Positions 39,354 through 50,050 of a stretch of DNA of 64,000 nt are shown in pieces. Within the stretch, counting starts at the first letter, position 1; every line of letters starts with the position of its first letter. Source of the DNA: an uncultured SAR86 cluster bacterium. GTDB lineage: Bacteria > Pseudomonadota > Gammaproteobacteria > Magnimaribacterales > D2472. The notes beneath the pieces were generated by a model, which saw nothing but the letters and a program-made list of their open reading frames with translations, had not been told where the DNA came from and did no database searches. The DNA lies in the NCBI GenBank assembly GCA_902583575.1, contig CACHWY010000001.1:24001-88000 (forward strand), written 5' to 3'. The position numbers were made by a program, and so were the translations under genes.

Positions 39354-39863
39354 ATGAAAGAAGATGCAGCAATAAATAATCAACAAGTAGACACGCTTGA
39401 AGAAAAATTAGTTCAAGTTAATAGAGTTGCTAAAGTTGTAAAAGGTGGACGAATTTTTGGATTTACAGCATTAACTGTTGTCGGAGATGGGAATGGCAGA
39501 GTAGGCTTTGGAAGAGGGAAGGCAAAAGAAGTTCCCATTGCAATTCAAAAGGCTATGGAAAATGCAAGAAGAAGTATGGTCGAGGTAGAGCTAAACAACA
39601 CTACTTTATGGTACCCAATCAAAGCTAAACATGGTTCTGCTAACGTTTACATGCAGCCAGCATCTGAAGGTACAGGAATTATTGCAGGAGGAGCTATGAG
39701 AGCAGTGCTTGAGCTTGCAGGAGTTCAGAATGTTTTAGCTAAATGCTATGGATCAACAAATCCAGTAAATGTAGTTAGAGCAACAATTAATGCATTAAGT
39801 GCAATGGAATCTCCTGAGACAGTAGCTTCCAGAAGAGGCAAGAAGGTTGAAGAAATATCATGA
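39354..39863 (+). CDS. rpsE: 30S ribosomal protein S5
   Basis: Needed for decoding accuracy and mRNA entry. 169 residues. The N-terminal double-stranded-RNA-binding fold reads [20 protein letters not shown] and [20 protein letters not shown], followed by the C-terminal domain with [16 protein letters not shown]. Overlaps rpmD by four bases (ATGA). Confidence 0.98.
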   Translation: MKEDAAINNQQVDTLEEKLVQVNRVAKVVKGGRIFGFTALTVVGDGNGRVGFGRGKAKEVPIAIQKAMENARRSMVEVELNNTTLWYPIKAKHGSANVYMQPASEGTGIIAGGAMRAVLELAGVQNVLAKCYGSTNPVNVVRATINALSAMESPETVASRRGKKVEEIS

Positions 39864-40048
39864 GTAAAGAACAGATAATAAAAATTAAACTTGTTAAAAG
39901 TGGCATCGGCAGAATTAAGAATCATAAACTATGTGTAAAGGGCCTAGGTTTTAAAAAACTTAATGAAACAGTAAGCGTTATTGATACTCCTAGCAATAGA
40001 GGAATGATTAATAAGATTTCAGATATGTTGGAAATATTGGAAAATTAA
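39860..40048 (+). CDS. rpmD: 50S ribosomal protein L30
   Basis: Small assembly protein of the 50S subunit. 62 residues: [20 protein letters not shown] then [20 protein letters not shown]. Start overlaps the rpsE stop, and rplO begins 2 bases after the stop. Confidence 0.97.
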   Translation: MSKEQIIKIKLVKSGIGRIKNHKLCVKGLGFKKLNETVSVIDTPSNRGMINKISDMLEILEN

Positions 40049-40050
40049 AT

Positions 40051-40557
40051 ATGAGTGAAGAAACTACAAATATTATGAATCTAAATTCTATATCCAGTGA
40101 AGGAACTTCAAAAAATAGAAAAAGAGTTGGAAGAGGAATTGGTTCTGGAACTGGTAAAACAGCTGGTAGAGGTCATAAAGGACAGAAATCAAGAACAGGG
40201 GGTAATATAAGACCAGGTTTTGAAGGTGGGCAAATGCCATTGCAAATGAGATTGCCAAAATTCGGCTTCAGCTCAAGAGTTAACAATAATTTTAAAGAAA
40301 TAAATGTTAAAAATATTGAAGGAATGAGTGTTGTTAATTTAGAAACTCTTAAGGAGAATAAAATAATTAGCAAGTCTGTTAAAAAAGTAAAAATTTTTGG
40401 AGATACAAACATTAAATCAAAGGTGACTATTGAGGGTATAAACCTAACTAAGGGAGTCAAAGAGTCAATTGAAAAAGCTGGCGGCAAAATTATAGAAATG
40501 AAACCCAAAGATAACTTACAAAAAAAAGAACTTAAAAATGAGGATGCAGATAAATAA
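40051..40557 (+). CDS. rplO: 50S ribosomal protein L15
   Basis: Late assembly protein with a long extended arm. 168 residues, longer than E. coli (144) through an extra N-terminal stretch and a lysine-rich tail. The arm carries KRVGRGIGSGTGKTAGRGHK and GFEGGQMPLQMRLPKFGF. An internal start at 40075 (MNLNSISSEGTSK) would give a length closer to the family norm and cannot be excluded. TAATG overlap with secY. Confidence 0.96.
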   Translation: MSEETTNIMNLNSISSEGTSKNRKRVGRGIGSGTGKTAGRGHKGQKSRTGGNIRPGFEGGQMPLQMRLPKFGFSSRVNNNFKEINVKNIEGMSVVNLETLKENKIISKSVKKVKIFGDTNIKSKVTIEGINLTKGVKESIEKAGGKIIEMKPKDNLQKKELKNEDADK

Positions 40558-41855
40558 TGGCTGAACAGGGAAACATGAGTGATCTTTGGAAGCGTTTACG
40601 ATTCGTTTTCTTTGCTATTCTTGTATATAGAATCGGCACTCATATTCCTATACCAGGCATTGATCCTGATAGGCTAGCTGCTTTATTTCAACAAAATCAA
40701 GGAACAATAATTGAAATGTTTAATTTATTCTCAGGTGGCGCACTTGAGAGAATGAGTATCTTTGCTTTAAATGTTGTTCCATATATATCTTCTGCAATTA
40801 TTATGCAGTTATTCTCAAACTCAATTCCTTATCTTCAGGAATTAAAGAAGGATGGACAAGCTGGAAGAAATACAATTACTCAATACACACGATATGGTAC
40901 AGCGATATTAGCCTTTATTCAGGCATCAGCATTGGCAGTGACATTATCAGCCAGCGGTCTCGCCTATGTTCCTGGCCCATCATTTTTTGTTTCTGCTGTA
41001 TTTTCAGTAGTTGCAGGAACAATGTTCTTAATGTGGTTAGGGGAGCAAGTATCCGAAAGGGGTATTGGAAATGGAATATCTATTATTATTGCAACTAGCA
41101 TACTTACAGGAATTCCTGGAGCAATTGGACAAGCTCTAGAGCAATCTAGACAAGGTGACTTAAGTATCCTTCTTTTGATTGGGATTGGACTCTTATCAAT
41201 GGCTGTTATTGCGGTTGTGGTTTTTATTGAACGAGGACAAAGAAGAATTACTGTTAACTATGCTCAACGACAGCAAGGGAGAAGATTAATGCAAGCTCAA
41301 ACAAGCCATCTTCCATTCAAGGTGAATATGGCTGGAGTAATCCCTGCAATTTTTGCTAGCACGTTCTTATTATTTCCTGCATCTTTATCTACATGGTTTG
41401 GTGAAAATGAATCATTAAGCTTCCTTCAAAGTTTTTCATTAGCCTTAAACCCTGGACAGCCTTTATATATTTTAGTTTTTGCAACATTGATAATTAGTTT
41501 TTGTTTTATATGGTTAGCGCTAACGTTTAATACAAAAGATGTTTCGGATAATTTAAAAAGATCAGGTGCTTACATTGCTGGTATTAGGCCAGGCGAACAA
41601 ACAGCAAATTATATAGATTCCGTATTAGCAAGACTGACAGTTTTTGGAGCAATTTATTTAACATTAATATGCTTGCTGCCTCTTGCTCTTATTAATTTCG
41701 CAGGCATATCGCCAACAATTTCAATTGGAGGAACTTCAGTATTAATCATAGTTGTTGTTCTTATGGATTTTATGGCTCAAGTCCAATCTCATATGATGTC
41801 ATCTCAGTATGCATCTTTAATGAAAAAAGCAAATTTAAAAAATTATAAAAGATAA
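40557..41855 (+). CDS. secY: Preprotein translocase subunit SecY
   Basis: Channel of the general secretion pathway. 432 residues with about ten membrane spans. The N-terminal [10 protein letters not shown], the plug-helix region, [20 protein letters not shown] and the C5 loop [20 protein letters not shown] identify it. Spc-operon position between rplO and rpmJ is the normal one. It works with SecE (15310) and the exported proteins in this window depend on it. Confidence 0.98.
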   Translation: MAEQGNMSDLWKRLRFVFFAILVYRIGTHIPIPGIDPDRLAALFQQNQGTIIEMFNLFSGGALERMSIFALNVVPYISSAIIMQLFSNSIPYLQELKKDGQAGRNTITQYTRYGTAILAFIQASALAVTLSASGLAYVPGPSFFVSAVFSVVAGTMFLMWLGEQVSERGIGNGISIIIATSILTGIPGAIGQALEQSRQGDLSILLLIGIGLLSMAVIAVVVFIERGQRRITVNYAQRQQGRRLMQAQTSHLPFKVNMAGVIPAIFASTFLLFPASLSTWFGENESLSFLQSFSLALNPGQPLYILVFATLIISFCFIWLALTFNTKDVSDNLKRSGAYIAGIRPGEQTANYIDSVLARLTVFGAIYLTLICLLPLALINFAGISPTISIGGTSVLIIVVVLMDFMAQVQSHMMSSQYASLMKKANLKNYKR

Positions 41856-41860
41856 ATAAT

Positions 41861-41977
41861 ATGAAAGTTAAAGCATCAGTTAGAAAAATTTGTAGAAATT
41901 GCAAAGTAGTAAGGCGAAAAGGTGTTCTATATGTTATTTGTAGCGCAGATCCAAAACATAAACAGAGGCAAGGTTAA
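41861..41977 (+). CDS. rpmJ: 50S ribosomal protein L36 (zinc-binding type)
   Basis: The smallest ribosomal protein, 38 residues, starting [20 protein letters not shown] and ending in KHKQRQG. Cys11, Cys14, Cys27 and His33 form the zinc ribbon, so this is the zinc-dependent form. It lies in its usual place between secY and rpsM. Confidence 0.97.
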   Translation: MKVKASVRKICRNCKVVRRKGVLYVICSADPKHKQRQG

Positions 41978-41979
41978 AT

Positions 41980-42336
41980 ATGGCTAGAATTGCAGGAGTA
42001 AATATACCCGAAAATAAACATGTTGAGATTTCATTAACACATATTTTTGGTATTGGTAGAAAGACAGCTCAAAAAATATGTGTAGACCTTAAGATTGATT
42101 ACACAAAAAAAATATCTGATCTTTCAGAAAATGAGATTGAAAATATTCGTAATTCTATATCTTCTTATGTAGTTGAGGGAGACTTGAGACGTAATATCAG
42201 CACCAATATTAAAAGATTACAAGATTTAGCTAGTTATAGAGGAATTAGGCATAGAAGAAAATTGCCTACCAGAGGACAAAATACAAAGAATAATGCAAGA
42301 ACAAGAAAAGGCCCTAAAAAGCCAATGAGAGGTTAG
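41980..42336 (+). CDS. rpsM: 30S ribosomal protein S13
   Basis: Head protein contacting P-site tRNA and forming bridge B1. 118 residues. [20 protein letters not shown] near the start, then [20 protein letters not shown] and the basic tail [13 protein letters not shown]. Two-base gaps on both sides; first gene of the alpha operon order. Confidence 0.98.
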   Translation: MARIAGVNIPENKHVEISLTHIFGIGRKTAQKICVDLKIDYTKKISDLSENEIENIRNSISSYVVEGDLRRNISTNIKRLQDLASYRGIRHRRKLPTRGQNTKNNARTRKGPKKPMRG

Positions 42337-42338
42337 AC

Positions 42339-42716
42339 ATGGCAGTAAAAGGTAAGAAAAATAAGAAGATAGTTACAGATGGTGTTGCTCATATACATTC
42401 ATCATTTAATAACACTATAGTTACAATCACTGATAAGCAAGGTAATACGATTTGTTGGGCAACATCTGGCGGATCTGGTTTTAAAGGTTCAAGAAAAAGC
42501 ACTCCTTTTGCAGCACAAATAGCTGCGGATAAGGCTGGTAATGCAGCAAAGGAATTTGGAATGATTAATTTAGATGTCAAAGTAAAAGGTCCTGGCGGCG
42601 GAAGAGAATCAGCTATCAGATCTTTAAATGCATGTGGCTTAAAAATTAAAAGTATTACAGATGTTACTCCATTACCACATAATGGATGTAGACCATCTAA
42701 AAAGAGAAGAGTTTAA
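42339..42716 (+). CDS. rpsK: 30S ribosomal protein S11
   Basis: Platform protein near the Shine-Dalgarno helix. 125 residues. [20 protein letters not shown] and [20 protein letters not shown] are the signature blocks, ending [13 protein letters not shown] as in most bacteria. rpsD begins 11 bases on, with an AAGGAG site. Confidence 0.98.
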   Translation: MAVKGKKNKKIVTDGVAHIHSSFNNTIVTITDKQGNTICWATSGGSGFKGSRKSTPFAAQIAADKAGNAAKEFGMINLDVKVKGPGGGRESAIRSLNACGLKIKSITDVTPLPHNGCRPSKKRRV

Positions 42717-42727
42717 AGGAGAATTAA

Positions 42728-43348
42728 ATGGCTAGATATAGAGGACCATCATTAAGACTTTCTAGAAGAGAGGGAACAGATTTACTATTAAAAAGTGGTG
42801 TAAGAGCTATTGAATCTAAATGTAACATGGATACACTTCCAGGAGTTCATGGCGCAAGAAGAGGAAGATTATCAGATTATGGCTTGCAATTAAGAGAAAA
42901 ACAGAAAGTTAGAAGGATTTATGGTGTTTTAGAGAAGCAATTTAGAAACTATTATAAAAAAGCAGCCTCTTCAAAAGGCAATACAGGCGAAAACTTATTA
43001 TCCTTGCTAGAAAAGAGACTAGATAATGTTGTTTACAGAATGGGATTTGGTTCAACAAGGGCAGAGGCAAGACAGATGGTTGCACATAAAGCATTTAATG
43101 TTAATGGTAAAATTGTCAATATTCCTTCATATCAAGTTCAACCAGGTGATGAAATTGAAGTAAGAGAATCAAAAAGAGGACATTTAAGAATTGCTGCAGC
43201 TTTAAAAATTGCTGCTACAAGAGAAGAGTGTGATTGGATAGAGGTTGATGAAAAGAGTTTTAAAGGGGTATTTAAATCAGTTCCAGACAGAACAGATCTA
43301 AGCACAGAAATTAACGAAAATCTTATTGTTGAGCTTTACTCAAAATAA
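42728..43348 (+). CDS. rpsD: 30S ribosomal protein S4
   Basis: Primary 16S binder; in E. coli it represses the alpha operon. 206 residues starting [20 protein letters not shown]. The S4 RNA-binding domain has [20 protein letters not shown] and [20 protein letters not shown]. It lacks the CxxC zinc knuckle of the zinc-binding S4 variant. Confidence 0.98.
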   Translation: MARYRGPSLRLSRREGTDLLLKSGVRAIESKCNMDTLPGVHGARRGRLSDYGLQLREKQKVRRIYGVLEKQFRNYYKKAASSKGNTGENLLSLLEKRLDNVVYRMGFGSTRAEARQMVAHKAFNVNGKIVNIPSYQVQPGDEIEVRESKRGHLRIAAALKIAATREECDWIEVDEKSFKGVFKSVPDRTDLSTEINENLIVELYSK

Positions 43349-43370
43349 AATTATAAAGGCGGAGAAAATT

Positions 43371-44336
43371 ATGAAAACATCAGTAATAGACTTATTAGTT
43401 CCAACAGAAATACAAGTTGATGATATTTCACCAACCCTATCAAAGGTAACACTAGAACCCTTAGAGAGAGGATTTGGTCATACATTAGGAAATGCTTTAA
43501 GAAGAATTCTTCTTTCCTCGATGCCTGGAGCAGCAGTTACAGACGTAGCAATAGATGGTATTTCGCATGAATACAGCACTATAGAAGGAATAAGAGAAGA
43601 TGTAATAGATATTCTATTAAATATAAAAGATATGCCGATTAACCTCATAGAAGGAGATTCTGCAGAGGTAAGCTTGGATGTAAAAGGGCCATGTGATGTT
43701 TTAGCATCTTCCTTTGAGGCACCAGGAAATGTAGAGCTTGTTAATCAAGATTTTCTTATCGCTACTATTGTAGACAAAGTAAGCCTTAAGATGACTCTTA
43801 CTGTAAAAAATGGAAGAGGTTATGAACCTGCTGATTTAAGAGAAGATGAAGATAGGGTTGTTGGAGCACTGAAAGTTGATGCTTCTTTTAGTCCTGTCAG
43901 AAGAGTTTCATATACTGTAGACAATGCTAGATCTGGAAAAAGGACTGATTTAGATAAATTAATAATTGAGCTTGAAACAGATGGAACTCTTGATCCTAAA
44001 ATGGCAATTGAGCATTCAGCAACAATTCTGCAGCAACAATTAGCTTCTTTTGTTGATCTTGATGCGATTGCTGAACAAGAAGCGAAGAAAGATCAAAATG
44101 ATTTTGATCCAATCTTATTAAGATCAATTGAAGAGTTAGAGCTAACTGTTAGATCTACTAATTGTTTAAAAGCTGAGAGTATTTTCTTAATCGGCGATTT
44201 AATTCATAGATCAGAGTTTGATTTATTAAAGACACCCAATCTTGGTAAGAAATCATTAAATGAAATAAAAGATGTTTTAGCATCCAAGGAATTATCTTTG
44301 GGTATGAATGTAGAGAACTGGCCGCCAGTAGGATAA
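43371..44336 (+). CDS. rpoA: DNA-directed RNA polymerase subunit alpha
   Basis: Dimer platform for core polymerase and contact point for activators and UP elements. 321 residues. The N-terminal domain has [20 protein letters not shown] and the C-terminal domain has [20 protein letters not shown] and [20 protein letters not shown]; the UP-element arginine of VRS is present. An in-frame upstream start at 43326 lies in rpsD and is rejected. The ATG follows AAAGGCGGAG. Confidence 0.98.
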   Translation: MKTSVIDLLVPTEIQVDDISPTLSKVTLEPLERGFGHTLGNALRRILLSSMPGAAVTDVAIDGISHEYSTIEGIREDVIDILLNIKDMPINLIEGDSAEVSLDVKGPCDVLASSFEAPGNVELVNQDFLIATIVDKVSLKMTLTVKNGRGYEPADLREDEDRVVGALKVDASFSPVRRVSYTVDNARSGKRTDLDKLIIELETDGTLDPKMAIEHSATILQQQLASFVDLDAIAEQEAKKDQNDFDPILLRSIEELELTVRSTNCLKAESIFLIGDLIHRSEFDLLKTPNLGKKSLNEIKDVLASKELSLGMNVENWPPVG

Positions 44337-44339
44337 AAA

Positions 44340-44756
44340 ATGAGACATAGGAAATCTGGAAGAAAACTTAATAGAAATTCATCACACAGAAAAGCACTAT
44401 TTAAAAATCTTGCAATAGCGCTTATTGAAAAAGATATTATTAAGACCACTCTTCCTAAGGCTAAAGAATTAAGAAAGTTCATTGAACCACTGATTACTCT
44501 TGGAAAAAATGATAATGTTGCTAATAGAAGACATGCGTTTAATAAATTACGTTCTGATGAAGCTGTTGCAAAACTTTTTAGTGAGATATCAGTAAATGCA
44601 AAAGATAGAAATGGTGGTTATACTCGAATTATTAAAGCTGGATTTAGGCCTGGAGACAAAGCTGATATGGCTTATATAGAGCTTGTTGATAGAAAATTAG
44701 AAGATTCTGAGGCTTCAGATGAACTAGTGCCAAAAGAAGAAGAATCAGCAGCTTAA
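44340..44756 (+). CDS. rplQ: 50S ribosomal protein L17
   Basis: Lies at the outer tunnel exit. 138 residues starting [20 protein letters not shown], then [20 protein letters not shown] and the C-terminal [20 protein letters not shown]. An acidic tail (about 118-138) extends beyond the usual end. Last gene of the alpha operon; its stop overlaps the convergent uvrA stop by 4 bases. Confidence 0.97.
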   Translation: MRHRKSGRKLNRNSSHRKALFKNLAIALIEKDIIKTTLPKAKELRKFIEPLITLGKNDNVANRRHAFNKLRSDEAVAKLFSEISVNAKDRNGGYTRIIKAGFRPGDKADMAYIELVDRKLEDSEASDELVPKEEESAA

Positions 44757-47569
44757 TTTAAAATCTTTTTGAGGAACTGACCGGTGTAGGAAGTCTTTTT
44801 CTGCGCAACATGTTCTGGAGTTCCAGTCGATACTATTTTTCCTCCATCAGCTCCACCTTCTGGTCCCAAGTCAACAATCCAGTCTGCTGTCTTAATTACA
44901 TCAAGATTATGTTCAATAACTACTACTGTATTGCCTTGTTTTTTTAATCTTTTTAGCACATTTAATAATAATTCAATATCAGCAAAATGAAGGCCGGTTG
45001 TTGGCTCATCTAGAATAAATAGAGTTTTACCAGTACTTCTTTTCGATAGTTCTTTTGATAATTTAATTCTTTGTGCCTCACCACCAGAAAGTGTTGTTGC
45101 AGATTGGCCAAGTGTTATATAACCCAAACCAACATCGTTCAAGGTAATTAATTTTTTATAAATAGGTGGATGCGCACTAAAAAATTCTAATCCTTCTTCA
45201 ACAGTCATATTAAGAATATCACTAATATTTTTACCTTTATATTTAATCTCTAATGTTTGTTCATTGTATCTAGAGCCATTACACACATCACATTTAACAT
45301 ATACATCAGCAAGAAAATGCATTTCAACTTTTATCATGCCGTCACCTTGACAAGCTTCACATCTCCCTCCTTTCACATTGAAACTGAATCTTCCAGGCTT
45401 ATAACCTCTAGCTCTTGCTTCAACAGTTTTAGATAAAAGTTCTCTAATATAAGAAAATAAGCCTGTATAAGTTGCTGGATTTGATCTTGGAGTCCTTCCA
45501 ATGGGTGATTGATCTATATTTATTACTTTATCTAGATGTTCAAGCCCTTCAATTTTATCGCACTTTATTTCTCTATTTAATTTAGACTTATTAAGAATGA
45601 AAGAACTAATAGGCATAAGAGTTTGATTTATTAATGAGGATTTTCCTGATCCTGACACACCTGTAATACATGTAAATAATCCAATAGGAATATTTACAGA
45701 TATATTTTGAAGATTATTTTCAGAAGCATTAATAATTTTTATATTTTTATCAGATGGTTTTTTTCTCTTAGATGGAATTTGAATACTTTTTTCACCATTA
45801 AGATATTTAGCCGTAAGAGATTTTTTATTTTTAAGAATTGCATTAATGTCTCCTTCCGCACATATTTCGCCACCATGCTTACCTGCTCCAGGCCCAATAT
45901 CAATAATATGATCAGCTGATCTAATAGCTTCTTCGTCATGTTCAACAACTATAACGGTATTTCCCAAGTTCTTAAGGTTTTTTAAAGTATTTATAAGTTT
46001 TGTATTATCTCTTTGATGTAAACCTATCGACGGCTCATCTAATACATATGTTACTCCAACCAAACCTGATCCAATTTGACTTGCAAGTCTAATTCTTTGC
46101 GCTTCTCCTCCAGATAATGTTTGAGCATTCCTATCTAAAGTAAGATAGCTAAGTCCGACGTCATCTAAAAAGGTTAGCCTATCTAAAATTTCTTTAATAA
46201 TTTTCTCAGCAATTTCTTTTTTTGCTCCTTTTAAATTTATATCCATAAAGAATTCCAAAGCATCAATTATTTTCATACTTGTGATAGTATGTATTTGTAT
46301 TTTATCTACGAATACATTTCTTGATTGAATATTTAATCTTGATCCATTGCATTCGTCACAGGAGCTTTCCGATATAAGTTTAGATAATTCATTTCTTATA
46401 AAATCTGAGTCTGTTTCTTTAAATCTTCTTTCAGTACTAGGAATTATCCCTTCGAATTTATGTTTTCTAACAATCTTGCTTCCACTTCTAAATCTGTGAG
46501 AAAAATCTACTTTATCATCAGAACCCCATAAAATAATTTTCTTAATATCTTTTGGATGATCTTTCCATTTTGTCGTAAGGCTAAATTTATAATGCTCACT
46601 TAGGCATTTTAATTGATAGTAATAAAACCTATTTCGTCTTGTCCAACCCTTTATGGCTCCATTCGATATTGATACGTCTTCATCCTCAATTAATTTACTC
46701 TCGCTAAAGTATTGAAAGACGCCCAATCCATCGCACTTTTCGCATGCTCCATAAGGGTTGTTAAATGAAAACATTCTTGGTTCTAATTCAGGAATTGCAT
46801 AACCGCATTTCGAGCATGAGAAGTTTGAAGAAAATAAATCTGTTTCAGAGTCATTAATTGATATTTCTACCAAACCACCAGATAAATTTAGGGCGCTTTC
46901 TATAGATTCGGCTAATCTTGACCTATTTTTATCGCCTTCTTTTAAGATAAGTCGGTCTAGGATAACCGAAATGTCATGCTTTTTATTTTTCTCTAGCTCA
47001 GGAAATTCTTCTATTGGATAAATGACACCATTAACAATAACTCTGACATATCCATTTCTTTTAAGATCTTCATATGTTGATAAATGCTCACCTTTTTTAC
47101 CTCTAATTATTGGCGATAAGACCATTACTTTTGTACCAAGCCTTGATTCAAGTATTTCATCACATATCTCAGAGACTGTTTTAGCTTTGAGCTCTTCATT
47201 ATGATCTGGACAGATTGGAGTACCAATTCTTGCAAATAAAAGTCTTAGGTAATCATATATTTCAGTAACAGTTCCAACGGTAGATCTTGGGTTGTGTGAG
47301 GTTGCCTTTTGTTCAATTGATATTGCAGGTGATAGACCCTCAATTTGATCTACATCAGGCTTATCCATCATAGATAAAAACTGTCTTGCATATGTTGATA
47401 AAGATTCTACATATCGCCTTTGACCTTCAGCATAAAGAGTATCAAAAGCTAATGAAGATTTTCCAGAACCTGATAAACCTGTAATTAATACTATCTTATT
47501 TCTAGGTATTTCAAGATTAATATTCTTTAAATTATGCGTTCTTGCACCTTTGATAAAAATACTATCCAT
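44753..47569 (-). CDS. uvrA: Excinuclease ABC subunit A
   Basis: Damage-recognition ATPase of nucleotide excision repair. 938 residues, E. coli length 940. Two ABC modules are visible, each with a split Walker A (GLSGSGKSS and GVSGSGKSS) and signature LSGGEAQRI. Three zinc-type cysteine clusters are present: [20 protein letters not shown] with [14 protein letters not shown], and [20 protein letters not shown] with CDVCNG. It is divergent from ssb across 69 bases, a common arrangement; I found no clear LexA operator in that gap. Its 3' end meets rplQ. Confidence 0.98.
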   Translation of the reverse strand: MDSIFIKGARTHNLKNINLEIPRNKIVLITGLSGSGKSSLAFDTLYAEGQRRYVESLSTYARQFLSMMDKPDVDQIEGLSPAISIEQKATSHNPRSTVGTVTEIYDYLRLLFARIGTPICPDHNEELKAKTVSEICDEILESRLGTKVMVLSPIIRGKKGEHLSTYEDLKRNGYVRVIVNGVIYPIEEFPELEKNKKHDISVILDRLILKEGDKNRSRLAESIESALNLSGGLVEISINDSETDLFSSNFSCSKCGYAIPELEPRMFSFNNPYGACEKCDGLGVFQYFSESKLIEDEDVSISNGAIKGWTRRNRFYYYQLKCLSEHYKFSLTTKWKDHPKDIKKIILWGSDDKVDFSHRFRSGSKIVRKHKFEGIIPSTERRFKETDSDFIRNELSKLISESSCDECNGSRLNIQSRNVFVDKIQIHTITSMKIIDALEFFMDINLKGAKKEIAEKIIKEILDRLTFLDDVGLSYLTLDRNAQTLSGGEAQRIRLASQIGSGLVGVTYVLDEPSIGLHQRDNTKLINTLKNLKNLGNTVIVVEHDEEAIRSADHIIDIGPGAGKHGGEICAEGDINAILKNKKSLTAKYLNGEKSIQIPSKRKKPSDKNIKIINASENNLQNISVNIPIGLFTCITGVSGSGKSSLINQTLMPISSFILNKSKLNREIKCDKIEGLEHLDKVINIDQSPIGRTPRSNPATYTGLFSYIRELLSKTVEARARGYKPGRFSFNVKGGRCEACQGDGMIKVEMHFLADVYVKCDVCNGSRYNEQTLEIKYKGKNISDILNMTVEEGLEFFSAHPPIYKKLITLNDVGLGYITLGQSATTLSGGEAQRIKLSKELSKRSTGKTLFILDEPTTGLHFADIELLLNVLKRLKKQGNTVVVIEHNLDVIKTADWIVDLGPEGGADGGKIVSTGTPEHVAQKKTSYTGQFLKKILN

Positions 47570-47638
47570 ATGATATAAAAAATCCGTGATGAAAAAATTA
47601 AATTAGGTTAAACTTCTAACATATTATAAGAGGTAATT

Positions 47639-48076
47639 ATGAGTAGAGGTGTAAATAAAGTAATTTTAGTTGGTAATTTAGGGCAAAAACCAGAAATGCG
47701 GTATACAGCAACCCAAACTGCTGTAGCAAACTTATCAATAGCCACAACAGAATCATGGAAAGATAAAGAAAGTGGAGAAAATAGAGACAAAACCGAATGG
47801 CATAGAGTTGTTTTTTTTGGAAATTTAGCAGAAATAGCAGAGAAGTATTTAGATAAAGGTTCTAGCGTATATGTTGAAGGGAAGATACAGACAAGAAAAT
47901 GGCAAGATAAAGATGGTAATGATAGATGGACTACAGAAGTTTTAGGGAATCAATTAACAATGTTAGGTTCAAGAAGTACTTCAGAACAATCTTCAGATAC
48001 TAACAATTCTTCAGATGCACCATTCCCAGAAGATGATAGTGGGCCTGGATTAACTGACGACGACATACCTTTTTAA
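47639..48076 (+). CDS. ssb: Single-stranded DNA-binding protein
   Basis: Homotetrameric OB-fold protein that protects ssDNA and recruits replication and repair enzymes. 145 residues (E. coli 178, difference in the linker). [20 protein letters not shown] and [20 protein letters not shown] match, and the acidic tip DDDIPF that binds partner proteins is intact. An AGAGGT ribosome site and a TATTAT box lie upstream. Divergent from uvrA. Confidence 0.98.
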   Translation: MSRGVNKVILVGNLGQKPEMRYTATQTAVANLSIATTESWKDKESGENRDKTEWHRVVFFGNLAEIAEKYLDKGSSVYVEGKIQTRKWQDKDGNDRWTTEVLGNQLTMLGSRSTSEQSSDTNNSSDAPFPEDDSGPGLTDDDIPF

Positions 48077-48085
48077 TATTATATT

Positions 48086-48961
48086 TTGATTAAAGAATAT
48101 AAAACCATCGTTTTAGATGAGGTAGATTCAGTTGCTATCCTTAAATTAAATAGACCCGAAAAGTTAAATGCTTTTAATATGCAGATGTTTGAAGACATGC
48201 TTGATGCTATTGATTTTGTTAATAAAAATGATGACATTAGTTCTTTAGTTTTAACTGGCTCCGGTAGAGCTTTTTGTGCAGGAGCTGACCTATCAATGGG
48301 CGATAAAACTTTTGATAAGAATTTTGATACAAGATCAGACTTTGAATCTGATTATAGAAGAGATGCTGGCGGAATATTAACATTAAAAATATATAACTCT
48401 TTAAAACCAGTAATAGCAGCATGTAATGGAGATGCGGTTGGGGTAGGGGCTACAATGCAATTAGCTGCAGATATTCGCATCGCGGTAAAGAAATCAAGAT
48501 TTGGTTTTGTATTTGCTAAAAGAGGGATTGTTCCTGATGGATGTGCTAGCTGGTTTCTTCCTAAAATTGTTGGTATCTCTAAAGCATTAGAATTATGTTA
48601 TTCAGGGGATCTGATTGATGCTGAAGAAGCTTATAAAATTGGCCTAGTTAATTATTTGGTTGATGATGAAGAAGAACTAATTAAAGAATCAGTAAGTATT
48701 TCCAAAAAATTTAGCGAATTAAGTGCTCCAGTTTCTGTTGCAATGACAAGACACATGTTATGGAGTCTTTCGGCTGAATCTAGTCCTGAGAATGCTCATA
48801 TCATAGAAAGCAAGCTTATTGATTCTAGAGGAGTATCTGAGGATGCAAAAGAAGGAGTACTGTCATTTTTAGAAAAAAGAAAGCCACATTTCAAAAATAA
48901 AATATCTTCTGATTTTCCTTCAATTTTTCCTTGGAGAAAATCTAAATTTAAAGATAACTAG
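48086..48961 (+). CDS. Enoyl-CoA hydratase/isomerase family protein
   Basis: A crotonase-fold enzyme that hydrates or isomerises enoyl-CoA thioesters. 291 residues. The oxyanion-hole segments are GSGRAFCAGADLSMGDK and GDAVGVGATMQLAADIRIA. The active-site region FVFAKRGIVPDGCASWFLPK has Asp rather than the usual catalytic Glu, a pattern common in PaaG-like and isomerase subfamilies. So hydratase activity is not assured. The start is TTG (48086) with no strong ribosome site; the next in-frame ATG is far inside the conserved domain. It is 9 bases after ssb and is followed by an OYE-family gene, suggesting lipid or aromatic acyl-CoA breakdown. Confidence 0.88.
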   Translation: MIKEYKTIVLDEVDSVAILKLNRPEKLNAFNMQMFEDMLDAIDFVNKNDDISSLVLTGSGRAFCAGADLSMGDKTFDKNFDTRSDFESDYRRDAGGILTLKIYNSLKPVIAACNGDAVGVGATMQLAADIRIAVKKSRFGFVFAKRGIVPDGCASWFLPKIVGISKALELCYSGDLIDAEEAYKIGLVNYLVDDEEELIKESVSISKKFSELSAPVSVAMTRHMLWSLSAESSPENAHIIESKLIDSRGVSEDAKEGVLSFLEKRKPHFKNKISSDFPSIFPWRKSKFKDN

Positions 48962-48970
48962 TTCTTAATT

Positions 48971-50050
48971 ATGTTATTTGAACCATATAAATTAAAAAAT
49001 CTAAACCTTAGAAATAGAGTTGTGATGGCTCCAATGACAAGGAATCAATCACCAGGAGGAATACCAACTAGTGAGGTTGTTGCATATTATTCTAGAAGAG
49101 CTAAAGCTGAGGTTGGGTTAATAATTACTGAAGGTATCGAGGTTAGTCATAAAGCTTCCAGCGCATACCCAAATGTTCCAAGGCTAGATACAAAAGAGGC
49201 TAGAGAAGGATGGAAGAGGGTCGTAAATGGAATTAAAGAAAATGGCGGTTCTGTTATTGCACAATTATGGCATTGCGGTGGCTTCAGAAAACTTGGGATG
49301 CAGCCTAATCCAGAAGTGCCTGGGCATACAGCTTCTGGGTTGGTAAAGCCAGGTAAAAAAGTTGCACATGAAATGACTTTAGAAGATATTAAACAAACAA
49401 TTAATGCTTATGCATCTGACGCAAAATATTGTGAGGAAATTGGATTTGATGGTGTAGAAATTCATGGGGCTCACGGGTATTTGATTGATAACTTTTTTTG
49501 GGAAGGTACAAACATTAGAAATGATAGTTATGGAGGCTCTATAGAAAAACGATCTCAATTTGTTTCAGAAATAATTCAAGCTTTAAGATCAAATATAAGC
49601 CAAGAATTTATAGTAGGGCTTAGATTTTCACAATGGAAGCAGCATGATTTTGAGGCTAAATTAGCTCATACAACAGATGATTTAAAAAAGGTCTTATCAT
49701 CTCCAGTTGAATCCGGATTAGATTATTTACATTCAAGCATGAGGCGCTTCTGGGAAAGCGAATTTGAGGGATCTGAAGAAAATTTAGCATATTGGACGAA
49801 GAAAATTTCTAATATACCAACGATAGGTGTTGGTAGTGTTGGCCTAGATTCTGATTTTATTGATATGACAGCCCCCTCTAAACCTGCAAGTATTGATAAG
49901 GCTATTGATGATATTTCAAAAGAAAAATATGATTTATTAGCAGTAGGCAGAGCTTTATTATCAGATCATGAATGGGTTTTAAAAATGAAAGAAGGTAGAT
50001 TGAAAGATGTCATTCCTTACTCTAAAGAAGCTTTGTTAAAATTATATTAA
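48971..50050 (+). CDS. NADH:flavin oxidoreductase, Old Yellow Enzyme family
   Basis: An FMN-dependent ene-reductase of the TIM-barrel OYE family, reducing activated C=C bonds of enones or similar electrophiles. 359 residues. NRVVMAPMTRNQSPGG begins the barrel, and QLWHCGGF, the FMN/substrate pair region GVEIHGAHGYLIDNFFWEGT and NDSYGGSIEKRSQF are family signatures, with VGRALLSDHEWV near the end. There is no C-terminal 2,4-dienoyl reductase domain. The gene ends in convergent overlap with fabB by 4 bases. The likely role next to the enoyl-CoA gene is unsaturated-compound metabolism; the exact substrate is unknown. Confidence 0.9.
   Translation: MLFEPYKLKNLNLRNRVVMAPMTRNQSPGGIPTSEVVAYYSRRAKAEVGLIITEGIEVSHKASSAYPNVPRLDTKEAREGWKRVVNGIKENGGSVIAQLWHCGGFRKLGMQPNPEVPGHTASGLVKPGKKVAHEMTLEDIKQTINAYASDAKYCEEIGFDGVEIHGAHGYLIDNFFWEGTNIRNDSYGGSIEKRSQFVSEIIQALRSNISQEFIVGLRFSQWKQHDFEAKLAHTTDDLKKVLSSPVESGLDYLHSSMRRFWESEFEGSEENLAYWTKKISNIPTIGVGSVGLDSDFIDMTAPSKPASIDKAIDDISKEKYDLLAVGRALLSDHEWVLKMKEGRLKDVIPYSKEALLKLY

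Noticed and set aside
34333-44340. Dense TAATG and ATGA overlaps through the ribosomal operons as something unusual
   Set aside because: Such coupling is ordinary in compact bacterial ribosomal operons.
47570-47638. LexA operator in the uvrA-ssb gap
   Set aside because: I looked for CTG-N10-CAG type palindromes and found none, so SOS control is not supported by the sequence.
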